Shown: piece after piece, positions 1-8,570 of the stretch
Layout: each line of letters begins with the position of its first letter
How positions within the stretch are numbered: position 1 is the stretch's first letter
Source of the DNA: Corallococcus sp. CA053C
Lineage (GTDB): Bacteria > Myxococcota > Myxococcia > Myxococcales > Myxococcaceae
DNA length: 60,117 nt
Reading direction: 5' to 3'
Assembly (NCBI RefSeq): GCF_003611675.1
Contig: NZ_RAWA01000012.1
Span: 1 to 60,117 of the forward strand
The notes under the pieces: generated by a model
The model's database searches: none
What the model saw: only the letters and a program-made list of their open reading frames with translations
What the model was told of the DNA's origin: nothing
Translations under genes and position numbers: made by a program

Positions 1-318
1 CAGCAGGCGCACGTGCGCAGCTCGCACACGGTGGATGTCATCGCGCCGGGAGAGAAGGTGGACACCATCCTGGGCCGCATGAAGGTGGAGCGTCCCGCGC
101 CTCCGCCGCGAGGAGGGGAGGCCATCCGTCCGCCTCCCGGTGCGGGGACACGAGGCCCGAAGGAGGGCCCCGGGCCGGGTCGTCCCAATGGGCAGCGCCC
201 GCCGGGGGATGACGGCCACATGCGCTCGCCGTCCCCGAGGACCGACGGCGCGCGACCGCCCCCCAACCAGCAACCGCCTCCGTTTCAGCCGCCGCCCAAC
301 CAGCAACCCCGGCGATGA
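1..318 (+). CDS. C-terminal part of an unrecognised protein with a proline-rich tail (5' end outside window)
   Basis: The frame is open from the first base and stops at 316-318, so this is the 3' end of a gene that begins upstream. The first 30 residues look like the edge of a folded domain (VDVIAPGEKVDTILGRMK). The remaining 70 or so are low-complexity, rich in Pro, Gly, Arg and Gln, with a short repeat (PPPNQQP) near the end. No domain is recognisable. The downstream TPR/beta-barrel gene suggests an envelope or regulatory role, but that is only context. About 210 bases follow with no convincing gene. Confidence 0.5.
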   Translation, partial: QQAHVRSSHTVDVIAPGEKVDTILGRMKVERPAPPPRGGEAIRPPPGAGTRGPKEGPGPGRPNGQRPPGDDGHMRSPSPRTDGARPPPNQQPPPFQPPPNQQPRR

Positions 319-526
319 GCGCCGTGACAGGCCCCGCGCGACCGACGCGGCCCGCGGCTTCGGGGTGCGTCAACGCGCTCCCGGCGGCGGCGGTGCCCCT
401 GTCTCCGAGGAGTCCCAGCGGGCGGTGCCTCCTCATGGCACCGGGGATCGGACCGGATGGGCGGGGCCGCGTCTGCGTGCACGGAGCACGGTTCCCGCGC
501 CGGCCCTCACGGAATGAGGTACGTCC

Positions 527-2326
527 GTGAGCATGTGGACGGGCCTCCTGCTCCTGGTGGCGCTCACGGCCGGTGAGCCGTTGGAGGACGCACGCCAGGC
601 CTTCGCGGCGGGCCGCTACGCGGAGGCGGAGCAGCAGGCGCTCCAGGCCGCACCGTCCGGCGCCGCGCTCTACCTCGTGGGACTGGCGCGCTTCCGCACC
701 GGCCGGCCCGCGGAAGCCCTGGAAGCGCTCGACGCCGCGGGACAGGCGCCGGACGCTCCCGAACCCGACGGGTGGAACTTCAACCGGGGCGCCTGTCTCT
801 ACGCCCTGGGCCGCTTCGAGGAGGCCGAGCAGGCCTTCGCCCAGGTCCGCGCCGAGGCCCCACTCGCGCGGGTCGCCTGGGCCAACGCGGGCTTCGCGGC
901 GTTCGACGCGGGCTCACCCGAGCGTGCCGCGCAATGGGCGGAGCGCGCCGCGGCCGGGGCCTCCGCCGAAGAGGCTCCCCTGGTGGAGGAGTTGCGCGCG
1001 CTCCTCACGCCAGCCCCCACCGTCAACGAAGGGGACGAAGCCTACCGCCAGGGGCTCGCGGCCTTCGATGCCGGCCGCTTCGACGAGGCGCGCGCCCACT
1101 TCCTGCGCGCCGCGACGCTGACGCCCGACTCCGGACGGGCACGCCTCATGGCGGGCGCCGCGGCCTACCGACTGGGAGCGCGCGCCGAAGCCCACGAGGA
1201 CCTCACGTCGGCGCTCACGCTGCCCCTGACTCCGCTGGACCGGAGGACCGCGCACCAGTACCTGGACCTGCTGTCCTTTGGACTGCGATTGACCGGCCCC
1301 GGTGGTTGGGCCACCGCGAGCGTGGGGCCGGGCTTCGACAGCAACGTGCTCCAGGTGGGCATCGCCGCGCGAGACGTCTCCGGAGCCACCACGGACCTGG
1401 ACACCGCGAGCGCCTTCGCCGAAGCGAACGTGGGCCTCACCGCGCGCTTCCGACTGTCGGACGGACTCTTCGCGACCCTCTCCTACGGCGGCACGCAGCG
1501 GGCCTACGCCCTGAGCTCGGTCCAGGACTACTCGCTCCAGCTCCACCGGGCGACGGCGGCGGTGGAGTGGGAGGCCGCGCGCCGCGTGCGCATGGGCCTG
1601 CTCGCGGGCGGGGACCTGTTCTTCACCGGCCTGGAGGACTTCCGAGGGCTGCAGGCGGCGGTGAACGCGGGCGCGTGGCTCGCGTGGGACGAGACCGAAC
1701 ACACCAGCACCCGGCTGGACCTGGGCTTCTCCGGCAAGGACGGGCTCGGAGAGGAGTTCGCGTACCTCACCGGGCCCCGCCTGGAGGCCACGCTGTCCCA
1801 AGAAGGGCGGCTGCGCTCCGGCAGCTTCACGGCGTGGTACCGCTACCGGCAGGACCGCATCGGCACGCTGGTGCAAGCCATCACCCCCACGGAGGCCACC
1901 GTCGCATCGCAGGCGTATGTCATTCCCTTCGGCTTCATGAGCCACGCCGTCGGGGGCTCCGGACGGTGGCAACCCCTGCCCTGGCTCACCGCCAGCGTGG
2001 ATGCGGAGGTGGAGTGGCGCCGCTACCTCGAAGACAGCTCGCTGCGCGTCGAGACGACCGACGGCGCCACCGAGACCTGGAACGCACGCCGCCGCGAGGA
2101 CGTGCGCTTCTCGCTGGGCCCGTCCCTGAGCGCGAGGCTGTCGGAGCACTTCCGACTCTCCGCGCGTTACGAGCTGCTGGTGAACCGCTCCAACATCGAC
2201 ATGCGACTCACCGACGAGGACACCGCCGCGTGCGAGGGCGCGGAGCGCCTCTGCCATGTGTATGACTACACGAATGGCATCTACGAGAAGCATGGCGTGA
2301 TGCTCCAGCTCGAAGCGGTGTGGTGA
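527..2326 (+). CDS. TPR protein with C-terminal outer-membrane beta-barrel
   Basis: This 599-residue protein starts with a short hydrophobic signal-like segment (MWTGLLLLVALTAG). Residues about 20-245 are Ala-rich helical repeats of TPR type (repeated AGRYAEAEQQAL-like helices). From about residue 255 the sequence changes to alternating short strands rich in Gly, aromatic and charged residues, opening with a GPGFDSNV motif and ending in a hydrophobic residue plus Trp, as outer-membrane barrels do. The layout resembles surface lipoprotein assembly modifier and YaiO-like TPR-barrel proteins, but the assignment is inferred. The start may be GTG 527 or ATG 533; GAGGT lies just upstream. Likely role: an outer-membrane assembly or export accessory. 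Confidence 0.7.
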   Translation: MSMWTGLLLLVALTAGEPLEDARQAFAAGRYAEAEQQALQAAPSGAALYLVGLARFRTGRPAEALEALDAAGQAPDAPEPDGWNFNRGACLYALGRFEEAEQAFAQVRAEAPLARVAWANAGFAAFDAGSPERAAQWAERAAAGASAEEAPLVEELRALLTPAPTVNEGDEAYRQGLAAFDAGRFDEARAHFLRAATLTPDSGRARLMAGAAAYRLGARAEAHEDLTSALTLPLTPLDRRTAHQYLDLLSFGLRLTGPGGWATASVGPGFDSNVLQVGIAARDVSGATTDLDTASAFAEANVGLTARFRLSDGLFATLSYGGTQRAYALSSVQDYSLQLHRATAAVEWEAARRVRMGLLAGGDLFFTGLEDFRGLQAAVNAGAWLAWDETEHTSTRLDLGFSGKDGLGEEFAYLTGPRLEATLSQEGRLRSGSFTAWYRYRQDRIGTLVQAITPTEATVASQAYVIPFGFMSHAVGGSGRWQPLPWLTASVDAEVEWRRYLEDSSLRVETTDGATETWNARRREDVRFSLGPSLSARLSEHFRLSARYELLVNRSNIDMRLTDEDTAACEGAERLCHVYDYTNGIYEKHGVMLQLEAVW

Positions 2327-2522
2327 GCCGGGGGCAAACACAGGCCCCCGACACGGGTGGGACGAAATCCCGCGCGAGGATGTTCCCTGTCGACTTCGCG
2401 ATGGAGGCCCCTGCCTCCCGGGTGGGGCCGCCAGGCGCCCCGCGCGCCGGGGCCTGTTGCGAAGGCCGGGCCCACGTCCCCACGTTCCGCACGAAGGACT
2501 CTCACGACAGAGGAGTCGCACC

Positions 2523-3086
2523 GTGCCCATGTCCAGACTCTCGCTGGCCCTCACCGCGTCCGCGACGCTGTGCTTCTCCGCGGGCTGTTCCAAGCAGGAG
2601 ATGCACAAGTCCACGTCGCACCAAGCGAGTTCCCCCTCCGCGCAGTCGTCCGTGGATCAGCGCTGCCCCATGGCCGTGCCAGGAGCACAGGTCCGCACCG
2701 AGGACACGTCGGACGGGGTGGCGCTCATCTTCACCACGTCGGATCCGACGCAGGTGGCGGACCTCCAGCTTCGCAGCCGGCGGATGCTGGACGAACAAGC
2801 CCGGCGCACCCAGGGGCAGACGCCCATGGACCTGGCGCAGGAAGAGGACCTGGGCGACAGCGCGACGGAGGAGCAGGCCGGCCGCGATGAGAGCGGCACC
2901 GGAGGTGGCGGTGCCCTGGACACCGCCGGAGCGCCGACCGTGCCGTCCCGCGCGGTGGCGCAGGACACGCAGGACGGCATCACCGTCACCTACTCCGCCA
3001 TGGACACGATGCAGAAGCGTCAGCTCATCGACGAGGTCCACGAGACGGCCCGCCAGCTCAAGGGCGGCCACTGCCCCGGCATGTAG
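2523..3086 (+). CDS. Small lipoprotein, unknown function
   Basis: The product of about 187 residues has a lipoprotein signal (hydrophobic stretch, then FSAGC), so it should be exported and lipidated. The mature part has two segments built alike, each a DGVxxxF/Y-TxS core (residues about 65-75 and 155-165), separated by an acidic Gly/Glu-rich linker. This suggests a duplicated small domain. GTG 2523 lies 7 bases after AGGAG (2511-2515); the alternative ATG 2529 is 13 bases away, so GTG is preferred. The gene is convergent with the methyltransferase that follows (11 bases apart). I do not recognise the family. Confidence 0.7.
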   Translation: MPMSRLSLALTASATLCFSAGCSKQEMHKSTSHQASSPSAQSSVDQRCPMAVPGAQVRTEDTSDGVALIFTTSDPTQVADLQLRSRRMLDEQARRTQGQTPMDLAQEEDLGDSATEEQAGRDESGTGGGGALDTAGAPTVPSRAVAQDTQDGITVTYSAMDTMQKRQLIDEVHETARQLKGGHCPGM

Positions 3087-3097
3087 CCTGAGAGCGC

Positions 3098-3688
3098 CTA
3101 CCGGCTGAACACGACCGTGAGGTTGTTGCTCGGCATCTCCACCACGCGCTCCCGGGTGAGCCCGTGTCGCAGCGCCTCCGCGGTGACCGCGCCCAGCTCA
3201 CGCACGCCCCAGGTCGGGTCCCGGGCCCGGAGCGACTCGTCGAAGGCGACGTTGCTGGGCGCGGGCACCGTGCCCTCCACGAAGTAGGGCCCGTAGAGAA
3301 CGAGCCGCCCGCCCGCGCGCAGCACCCGCGCCGCGCCCCGCATCAGGCCCTGACACGCCTCCCACGGGGCGATGTGGATCATGTTCACGCAGAGCATCGC
3401 GTCCGCGTGCTCCACCGGCCACGCGTCGGAGCTCGCGTCCAGCATGCGCGCGGGCAGCAGGTTGGGCGTCCCCTCCTCCGCGCGCCACGCATTGATGCTC
3501 TCCAGCGCTCCAGGGTCCCCGTCCGTCGGCTGCCAGGACAACCCCGGGAACGCCCGGGCGAAGAAGACCGCGTGCTGGCCGGTGCCGCTCGCCACCTCCA
3601 ACAACACGCCCGAAGCGGGCAGCACCTCCCGGAGGACGGCGAGGAGCGGTTCGCGGTTGCGCTCGGTGGCGGGGGCGTGGCGCATCAT
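3098..3688 (-). CDS. DUF938 SAM-dependent methyltransferase
   Basis: This 196-residue protein has the class I methyltransferase core. Near the N-terminus is the SAM-binding motif LLEVASGTGQHA, followed by WQPTDGDP (motif II region) and later MIHIAPWEA and RLVLYGPY. The opening MMRHAPATERNREP and the end motif SNNLTVVF are typical of DUF938. The substrate of this family is not established. The start at 3688 has AAGGA about 9 bases upstream; the reading frame continues further upstream but lacks family similarity there. It is transcribed divergently from the lipoprotein gene at 3914. Confidence 0.85.
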   Translation of the reverse strand: MMRHAPATERNREPLLAVLREVLPASGVLLEVASGTGQHAVFFARAFPGLSWQPTDGDPGALESINAWRAEEGTPNLLPARMLDASSDAWPVEHADAMLCVNMIHIAPWEACQGLMRGAARVLRAGGRLVLYGPYFVEGTVPAPSNVAFDESLRARDPTWGVRELGAVTAEALRHGLTRERVVEMPSNNLTVVFSR

Positions 3689-3853
3689 GGCCGCCGTCCT
3701 TCCACACCCGCGCACGCGAGGGAAGCCCACACCCACGGTCAACCTTGTCCAAAGGGCTCCTCGCGGAAGATTGCACCCACGGGCGACACGAACCAACGAC
3801 GTGCGGGAATTCCGCAACACTCCTTCGCCCTTTCCGACAACTTCCTGCGAAAG

Positions 3854-3873
3854 CGAGAACGCAGTCGTTCTCG
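3854..3873. promoter_or_regulatory. Perfect inverted repeat, candidate operator
   Basis: Two 8-base arms (CGAGAACG and CGTTCTCG) are separated by CAGT. The repeat lies in the 225-base gap between the divergent methyltransferase (starts 3688) and lipoprotein (starts 3914) genes, 40 bases before the latter's start. There is no T-tract, so a terminator is unlikely. A dimeric repressor site is plausible; the protein is unknown. Confidence 0.4.
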
Positions 3874-3913
3874 TGGATGTTCGTCTCGCATCACCATCCA
3901 GGCTGGAGTGACC

Positions 3914-5563
3914 TTGAAGTTCTTCAATCGCAATGTCTCACGCATGCTGTGCTCGGTGTCGCTGCTCGCGGTCGCGGGTTGCGGTCCGCTGGACACGGAC
4001 CCCTCTTCCCCCTCCGAGCAGGAGGGCGTCTCCGCCGAGGTCGGCGCGACGCGACAGGCGGTGTCCAACATCGCCTACCGGAGCAGCAGCAGCGCGACCG
4101 GCAAGAGCATCACCTCTCTGACAATCCCCACGCCCGCGGGCACGGTGGCGGGTGACGTGCTGCTGGCGCGCATCATCAACCGCAACGTCGTGGCCGCGGT
4201 GGCGACGGCGCCCGCGGGCTGGACGCTGCTGCGCTCGGACCAGAGCGCGTCGCAGATCAAGGCGTGGGTCTTCTACAAGGTCGCGACCGCGTCCGAGCCC
4301 GCCAGCTACGCGTTCAACCTGGACCTGGCCAGCTACATGGCCGGCACCATTTCCGCGTTCTCCGGCGCGGACCCCACGAACCCCATCGACGCGCAGGCCG
4401 GCCAGAAGAACGGCACCACGGCCAGCTTCAACACGCCCGCCATCACCACGAGCACATCCAACGGCGTCGCGGTGTGGTTCGGCTCGCAGATCTGGACGGG
4501 CGCCGCGTGCCCCACGAGCCCCATCGTGCCGCCCACGGGCTTCGCGGAGCCGCTCGACACCTGCCTCGTGTCCTCGTCCACGGGCCTGCTCTTCGACGTG
4601 GCCCACATGGACCTGGGCGTCGCGGGAGCCCAGGGCGCGTTCAACGGCTCGTCGCCCTACGCGGAGACGAACATCGCGCAGGTCGTCGCCCTGCGCGCGG
4701 CGGGCGCGTCCGCGTCCTGCTCCGCGGGTGACACCTTCGCCACCACGTACACGATCCAGGGCAACGTGGCGTCCCCCGCCATCGTGGAGCCGTCGGGCCT
4801 GGCGATGAGCCGCCTGACGCCGGGCGTCCTCTACGTGCACAACGAGGACACCACCGCCATCGTGGCCATCAGCACCGCCGACGCGAGCACCCTGGGCACC
4901 TTCAACGTGTCCAACGTGACGCCCGCGGACTGGGAGGACGTCGCCTCCGGGCCGTGCCCCACCGGCCAGTGCATCTACATGGGTGACATTGGCCGCGCGA
5001 GCGCCAACTTCCCCACGCCGCCGTCCACCTTCGCCGTCTACCGCATCCCGGAGCCCAACATCGGCGCGGGCCAGACGAGCGGCAGCCTCACCGCGACGGC
5101 CTTCCCGTTCCAGTACCCGGACACGCCCAAGGACGCGGAGACCATCATGGTCCACCCCACCACGGGCGACATCTACATCATCACCAAGTCCTACACGGGC
5201 GCGTCCAAGGTCTACAAGTTCCCCCAGCCGCTGCCGGCGCCAGGCACGATGTCCACCCTCGTCTTCGTGGCCAACCTCACGCTGCCCACCAGCGCCACGG
5301 ACGCCAACTACGGCGCGGCCACGTCGGGCAACATCCACCCGTGCGCGAACCGCTTCCTCTTGCGCACCTACCGCAAGGTGTATGAGTTCCGCGCGGCCCC
5401 GGGCGCGGCCTTCGAGACCGCCTTCGCCGCCACCCCCGTCTCCCTGACGGACACGGTGGAGGGCCAGGGCGAGGCCATCGAGTACGACTCCACCGGCACG
5501 GCCTATTACACGATGAGCGAGACCCCCTCGCCCTTCAAGCTCAGGCGCGTCGTGCGCCAGTAG
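3914..5563 (+). CDS. Lipoprotein with N-terminal beta-sandwich and C-terminal beta-propeller-like domain
   Basis: This protein of about 549 residues starts with a lipoprotein signal (LLAVAGC). Residues about 45-270 form a beta-rich domain with the motif TPAGTVAGDVLLA, common in secreted bacterial proteins. Residues 280-549 look like a beta-propeller: DWEDVASGPC, YMGDIGRA, YRIPEPN, KDAETIMVHPTTGDIYIITK and GEAIEYD recur in a family of secreted propellers. The enzymatic role, if any, is unknown. I chose TTG 3914 because GGAG ends 5 bases before it and the lipobox then sits at a normal distance; GTG 3908 is possible. A strong hairpin follows the stop. Confidence 0.75.
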   Translation: MKFFNRNVSRMLCSVSLLAVAGCGPLDTDPSSPSEQEGVSAEVGATRQAVSNIAYRSSSSATGKSITSLTIPTPAGTVAGDVLLARIINRNVVAAVATAPAGWTLLRSDQSASQIKAWVFYKVATASEPASYAFNLDLASYMAGTISAFSGADPTNPIDAQAGQKNGTTASFNTPAITTSTSNGVAVWFGSQIWTGAACPTSPIVPPTGFAEPLDTCLVSSSTGLLFDVAHMDLGVAGAQGAFNGSSPYAETNIAQVVALRAAGASASCSAGDTFATTYTIQGNVASPAIVEPSGLAMSRLTPGVLYVHNEDTTAIVAISTADASTLGTFNVSNVTPADWEDVASGPCPTGQCIYMGDIGRASANFPTPPSTFAVYRIPEPNIGAGQTSGSLTATAFPFQYPDTPKDAETIMVHPTTGDIYIITKSYTGASKVYKFPQPLPAPGTMSTLVFVANLTLPTSATDANYGAATSGNIHPCANRFLLRTYRKVYEFRAAPGAAFETAFAATPVSLTDTVEGQGEAIEYDSTGTAYYTMSETPSPFKLRRVVRQ

Positions 5564-5582
5564 CCCAATCGCAGTCACCCAC

Positions 5583-5613
5583 GGCCGCGCCCGGCTTCAC
5601 GCCGGGCGCGGCC
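5583..5613 (+). terminator. Rho-independent-type hairpin after the lipoprotein gene
   Basis: A perfect 13-base stem (GGCCGCGCCCGGC with its complement) and a 5-base TTCAC loop begin 19 bases after the stop at 5563, followed by CCTTCGTGTG with only a weak T-tract. This is the usual form of a terminator in GC-rich genomes. Confidence 0.7.
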
Positions 5614-5692
5614 CCTTCGTGTGAAACATCCGGAATCGTTCAATGGGAATGGAATTGATGTTCTTTCCCGTTTTGCTCGTGTAATCGCAGTC

Positions 5693-7642
5693 ATGCGATT
5701 TTTCCAAACCGGCTTCGTGCTGTCCGCGCTGGTGGCGTCCCTGGTGGGTGGCTGCGGTCCCCAGGAGGGCGCACCGGGCGACCTGCCCTCCAGTGATGCG
5801 CTGCTGGGAGAGGCCCGCGCCGCGGCGACGACAGCGCACCAGGCGTTCCGGGTGATGACGTACAACGTGCGGGGGCCGCTGGACACGGGTGTGCTCGCCT
5901 GGCCCAACCGCAAGGCGGCGGTCCTTCAGCGCATCCTCGCGAACAACGCGGACATCGTGGGCGTGCAGGAGGCGCAGGCCCCGGTGGGCGGGCCCAGCAT
6001 CCCGGCGGACCTCATCGCGGGCCTCACGGGCACCGACAAGCCCTACGGCGTCTACAACCCTGGCGGCGGCAGTCCGAAGCTCATCTTCTTCAAGAAGAGC
6101 CGCTTCGAGCTCGCCACCGAGGTGGGCCAGGGCAACGAGGCGCTGGTGAACCCCTACGCCTCCGGTACGACGTGCTTCAGCCACGCGGAGGGCAAGAAGA
6201 TCGCCTGGGTGGGCTTGCGCGACCTGACGTCGGGCCAGGTGTACTTCGTGGCGAACACGCACTTCGCCTATGCGGCGGCGTGTTCGCTGGGCCGGGTGAA
6301 GGAGGCGGCGCAGATGGCCGCGTTCCTCGCCACGAAGCCCGCGGGGCTGCCTGTCATCGCGATGGGGGACTTCAACTCGGACGCGCAGAGTCCGTCCACG
6401 CAGGGGGAGAGCACCATCGAGGACCTGGAGGCGGGGGCGAAGCTGTTCCGCACGGCGCGCTTCGACGGCACGACAGGCGAGGACGACGCCACCTTCAACA
6501 ACGCGTGGGACGGCACGCCCTCCACGACCTACGCGCGGCTGGACTACATCTTCCACAACGGGGGTGCGCTCACGTCGTCCGCGCCCGTCATCGACCGGAC
6601 GGCGAGCGGCGGCAACACGCCGTCGGATCACTTCGCGGTGCTCGCCACCATTCGCCCTGCCCTCTTCTCCGCCGGCTCCACCTTCTCTGCGACGCCGGGC
6701 GGCACCTCCGCGGCCACGCAGGTGTTCTTCGCGGACGTCACCGGGGATGGGTGCGCGGACCGCATCTCCTGGAACGCGACCCTGGGCGGAGGGGAGACGT
6801 GGGTGGCGAAGTCGAAGTGTGACGGGAGCTTCGCCGCGGCGGTGAAGAACGAGGGTGCGTTCAGCGCGGTGTCGACGACGCGGTTCTCGTTCGCGGACGT
6901 CACCGGGGATGGGTGCGCGGACAAGGTCCTCTGGCGGCCCACGCTGGGAGACGGCGAGGTGCGCATCTACCCGTCGAAGTGCGACGGCACCTTTGGTGAC
7001 CGCGTGTCTGTCTTCCAGGCGGCGAGCCAGAGCGAGTCCACGCGCCTGTCGTTCGCGGACGTGACGGGGGATGGATGCGCGGACCTGCTGCGCTGGAACC
7101 CAAAGGAGCGGGCCGGTGCCTTCGAGACCTTCGTGGCGAAGTGCGCCGGGACGCCGGCCTTCGGCGCGGCGGTGCAGAGCACGTTGGGAGCGAACACGAG
7201 CGAAGGCACGCGCGTGTACTTCGCGGACGTGGACGGTGACGGCAAGGCGGACCGCCTCCTGTGGAACCCGGACCAGGACGGGGGCCGCACGCGCGTGTAC
7301 CAGGCCACGGGCGCGGGGGCCTTCGCGTTCGCGTTCGCGCACGACGCGGGCACCAGCGGCGTGGACACGACGCGCCTCTACTTCGCGGACGTGGACGGTG
7401 ACGGCAAGGCGGACAAGGTCTTCTGGCGTCCCACCTACCGCCAGGGCCGGATGCAGATCTACCCGAGCACGGGCACGAACTTCGCGGGCAGCCCGGTGAT
7501 GGACAACACCGGCTACAGCGGTTCGGAGAACACCACCTTCGCCTTCGCGGACATCGACGGCCGGGGCGGCGCGGACAAGGTGTACTGGAACCCCAACAGC
7601 TACGACGGCGACACCAAGGTGTTCCGCGCGCTGGCGCAGTGA
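5693..7642 (+). CDS. Secreted endonuclease/exonuclease/phosphatase-family lipoprotein with six FG-GAP (VCBS-like) repeats
   Basis: This 649-residue protein carries a lipoprotein signal (LVASLVGGC). Residues about 40-320 form an EEP hydrolase domain: MTYNVRG, VGVQEAQ (metal-binding Glu), NTHFAY, GDFNSDAQ (catalytic Asp/Asn) and SDHFAVLA (catalytic His). This fold cleaves phosphodiester bonds in DNA, RNA or lipid headgroups; the substrate is not fixed by sequence. Residues 330-649 hold six FADVTGDGCADR-type repeats with Ca-binding Asp loops, which build a propeller as in integrins and secreted VCBS proteins. There is no ribosome site before ATG 5693. A TTGATG/TGTAAT pair with a long spacer just upstream hints at a leaderless transcript. 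The last 22 bases recur at 8571. Confidence 0.85.
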   Translation: MRFFQTGFVLSALVASLVGGCGPQEGAPGDLPSSDALLGEARAAATTAHQAFRVMTYNVRGPLDTGVLAWPNRKAAVLQRILANNADIVGVQEAQAPVGGPSIPADLIAGLTGTDKPYGVYNPGGGSPKLIFFKKSRFELATEVGQGNEALVNPYASGTTCFSHAEGKKIAWVGLRDLTSGQVYFVANTHFAYAAACSLGRVKEAAQMAAFLATKPAGLPVIAMGDFNSDAQSPSTQGESTIEDLEAGAKLFRTARFDGTTGEDDATFNNAWDGTPSTTYARLDYIFHNGGALTSSAPVIDRTASGGNTPSDHFAVLATIRPALFSAGSTFSATPGGTSAATQVFFADVTGDGCADRISWNATLGGGETWVAKSKCDGSFAAAVKNEGAFSAVSTTRFSFADVTGDGCADKVLWRPTLGDGEVRIYPSKCDGTFGDRVSVFQAASQSESTRLSFADVTGDGCADLLRWNPKERAGAFETFVAKCAGTPAFGAAVQSTLGANTSEGTRVYFADVDGDGKADRLLWNPDQDGGRTRVYQATGAGAFAFAFAHDAGTSGVDTTRLYFADVDGDGKADKVFWRPTYRQGRMQIYPSTGTNFAGSPVMDNTGYSGSENTTFAFADIDGRGGADKVYWNPNSYDGDTKVFRALAQ

Positions 7643-7710
7643 CGTGACATCTCCCCGACATGCGCGCCCTACTCCCAGCCACCCTGCTGTTCGCCGCCCT
7701 CGCCACGGCG
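7621..7710 (+). repeat. Direct repeat, copy A: gene end, spacer and signal-peptide start
   Basis: The last 22 bases of the endonuclease gene (coding FRALAQ-stop) match 8571-8592 in 21 of 22 positions. After a spacer, the CCCCGACATGCGCGC start region and the following codons for the signal peptide (MRALLPATLLFAALATA) resemble those of the amidohydrolase at 8623 ([17 protein letters not shown]). Together copies A and B flank the 7660-8528 gene pair. Confidence 0.7.
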
Positions 7711-8130
7711 TGCAGTGCTGGAGGCGAGGTCATCCGGAAGGACGAAGCATTCGAGCCCGGCACGGCGGTTCCCAGCAGGACCCGGGAACTCATCCTTGTC
7801 GCCAACGCCCATCGAGACTGCGACCAGGAGCAGATTGAATGCTTCGCGGAGTGCTGGAAGGCACCGCCACCGTGGCCCTACAAGCGGGGCGACAAGAGCT
7901 ATGGCACCTACTGCGCGAATCTCTGCCTGAAGAAGTACATGCGCTGCATCGAGGAGCTCAAGTCGCGCCCTGTCGCATTCCCGACCATGCAAGGCGCGCT
8001 TCAGTGGGTCCATGAGCACGAGACGGAGCTCCTCGTGGGAACCGTCGTCTTCGTGGCAGGAGCGGCTTTTGTCGTGGGCACGGGGGGTTCGGGAGCATTG
8101 GTCCTCCTCCCCATCGCGGCCGCCCTCTAA
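7660..8130 (+). CDS. Cysteine-rich small lipoprotein with a C-terminal membrane segment
   Basis: The 156-residue product has a lipoprotein signal (ALATAC) and a cysteine cluster at about residues 49-90 (CDQEQIECFAECWK, YCANLCLKKYMRC) that could form disulfides outside the cytoplasm. The C-terminus is a hydrophobic hairpin-like segment ending LVLLPIAAAL. Similar Cys-rich heads followed by such a segment occur in myxobacterial proteins that then continue into toxin domains; this is from memory and unverified. Here the protein stops right after the segment. The next gene starts 14 bases downstream, so the two are likely a unit. The signal peptide resembles that of the amidohydrolase at 8623. Confidence 0.65.
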   Translation: MRALLPATLLFAALATACSAGGEVIRKDEAFEPGTAVPSRTRELILVANAHRDCDQEQIECFAECWKAPPPWPYKRGDKSYGTYCANLCLKKYMRCIEELKSRPVAFPTMQGALQWVHEHETELLVGTVVFVAGAAFVVGTGGSGALVLLPIAAAL

Positions 8131-8144
8131 CATCCCAGGAGCCC

Positions 8145-8528
8145 ATGACCTCCCCTCTCGACGACTTCGACTTCGACGCACTCTTCCCCGTCATGGAGCG
8201 TCTCGCGCAGGCCGCGACTCCCGAAGAAGAGCGAACGCTGCGAATCGCGGCCTACGGCCTGCACTACATCGACAAGCTGTCGATGCTCGATGGCTTCAGG
8301 AGCTACCTGCGAGACGCGCAGACTCCCGCCACCGATGCGAACCTCATCGAGCACGAGTTCGTCTCGATGCCGGACGCCCGCCAGTGGTTGACGCAGGCCC
8401 AGGGACGTGACGTTGGCTCCCTGGTCAGGGTCGCGGGGAAGACCCATGCTGTCTGGAGAGACGAGGCCGGTGAGCTCACGCTGGCGCCATCTCTCACGCC
8501 GCAGGACCTTGAGAAGCTCAAGAAATGA
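8145..8528 (+). CDS. Hypothetical 127-residue soluble protein, possible partner/immunity protein
   Basis: The product is small, acidic and helical with no signal peptide (MTSPLDDFDFDALFPVMERL at the start, PSLTPQDLEKLKK at the end). AGGAG occurs 7 bases before ATG 8145, and the gene follows the Cys-rich lipoprotein by 14 bases. A cytoplasmic acidic protein paired with an exported Cys-rich protein is a layout seen for immunity or adaptor proteins, but no family is recognised and no toxin domain is visible in the partner. Confidence 0.6.
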   Translation: MTSPLDDFDFDALFPVMERLAQAATPEEERTLRIAAYGLHYIDKLSMLDGFRSYLRDAQTPATDANLIEHEFVSMPDARQWLTQAQGRDVGSLVRVAGKTHAVWRDEAGELTLAPSLTPQDLEKLKK

Positions 8529-8570
8529 ACACCCTGTGAATGCCACCCCCCCAATGACTGTAGGGTGAGG

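Noticed and set aside
319-526. Short open frames between the first and second genes, one overlapping both by 3-4 bases
   Set aside because: The 71-codon frame encodes Pro/Arg-rich sequence without conserved pattern. A frameshifted extension of the first gene's proline-rich tail is possible but cannot be shown.
3854-3873. An SOS (LexA) box
   Set aside because: The half-site spacing (N6) does not match known LexA boxes, and the downstream lipoprotein has no link to DNA repair.
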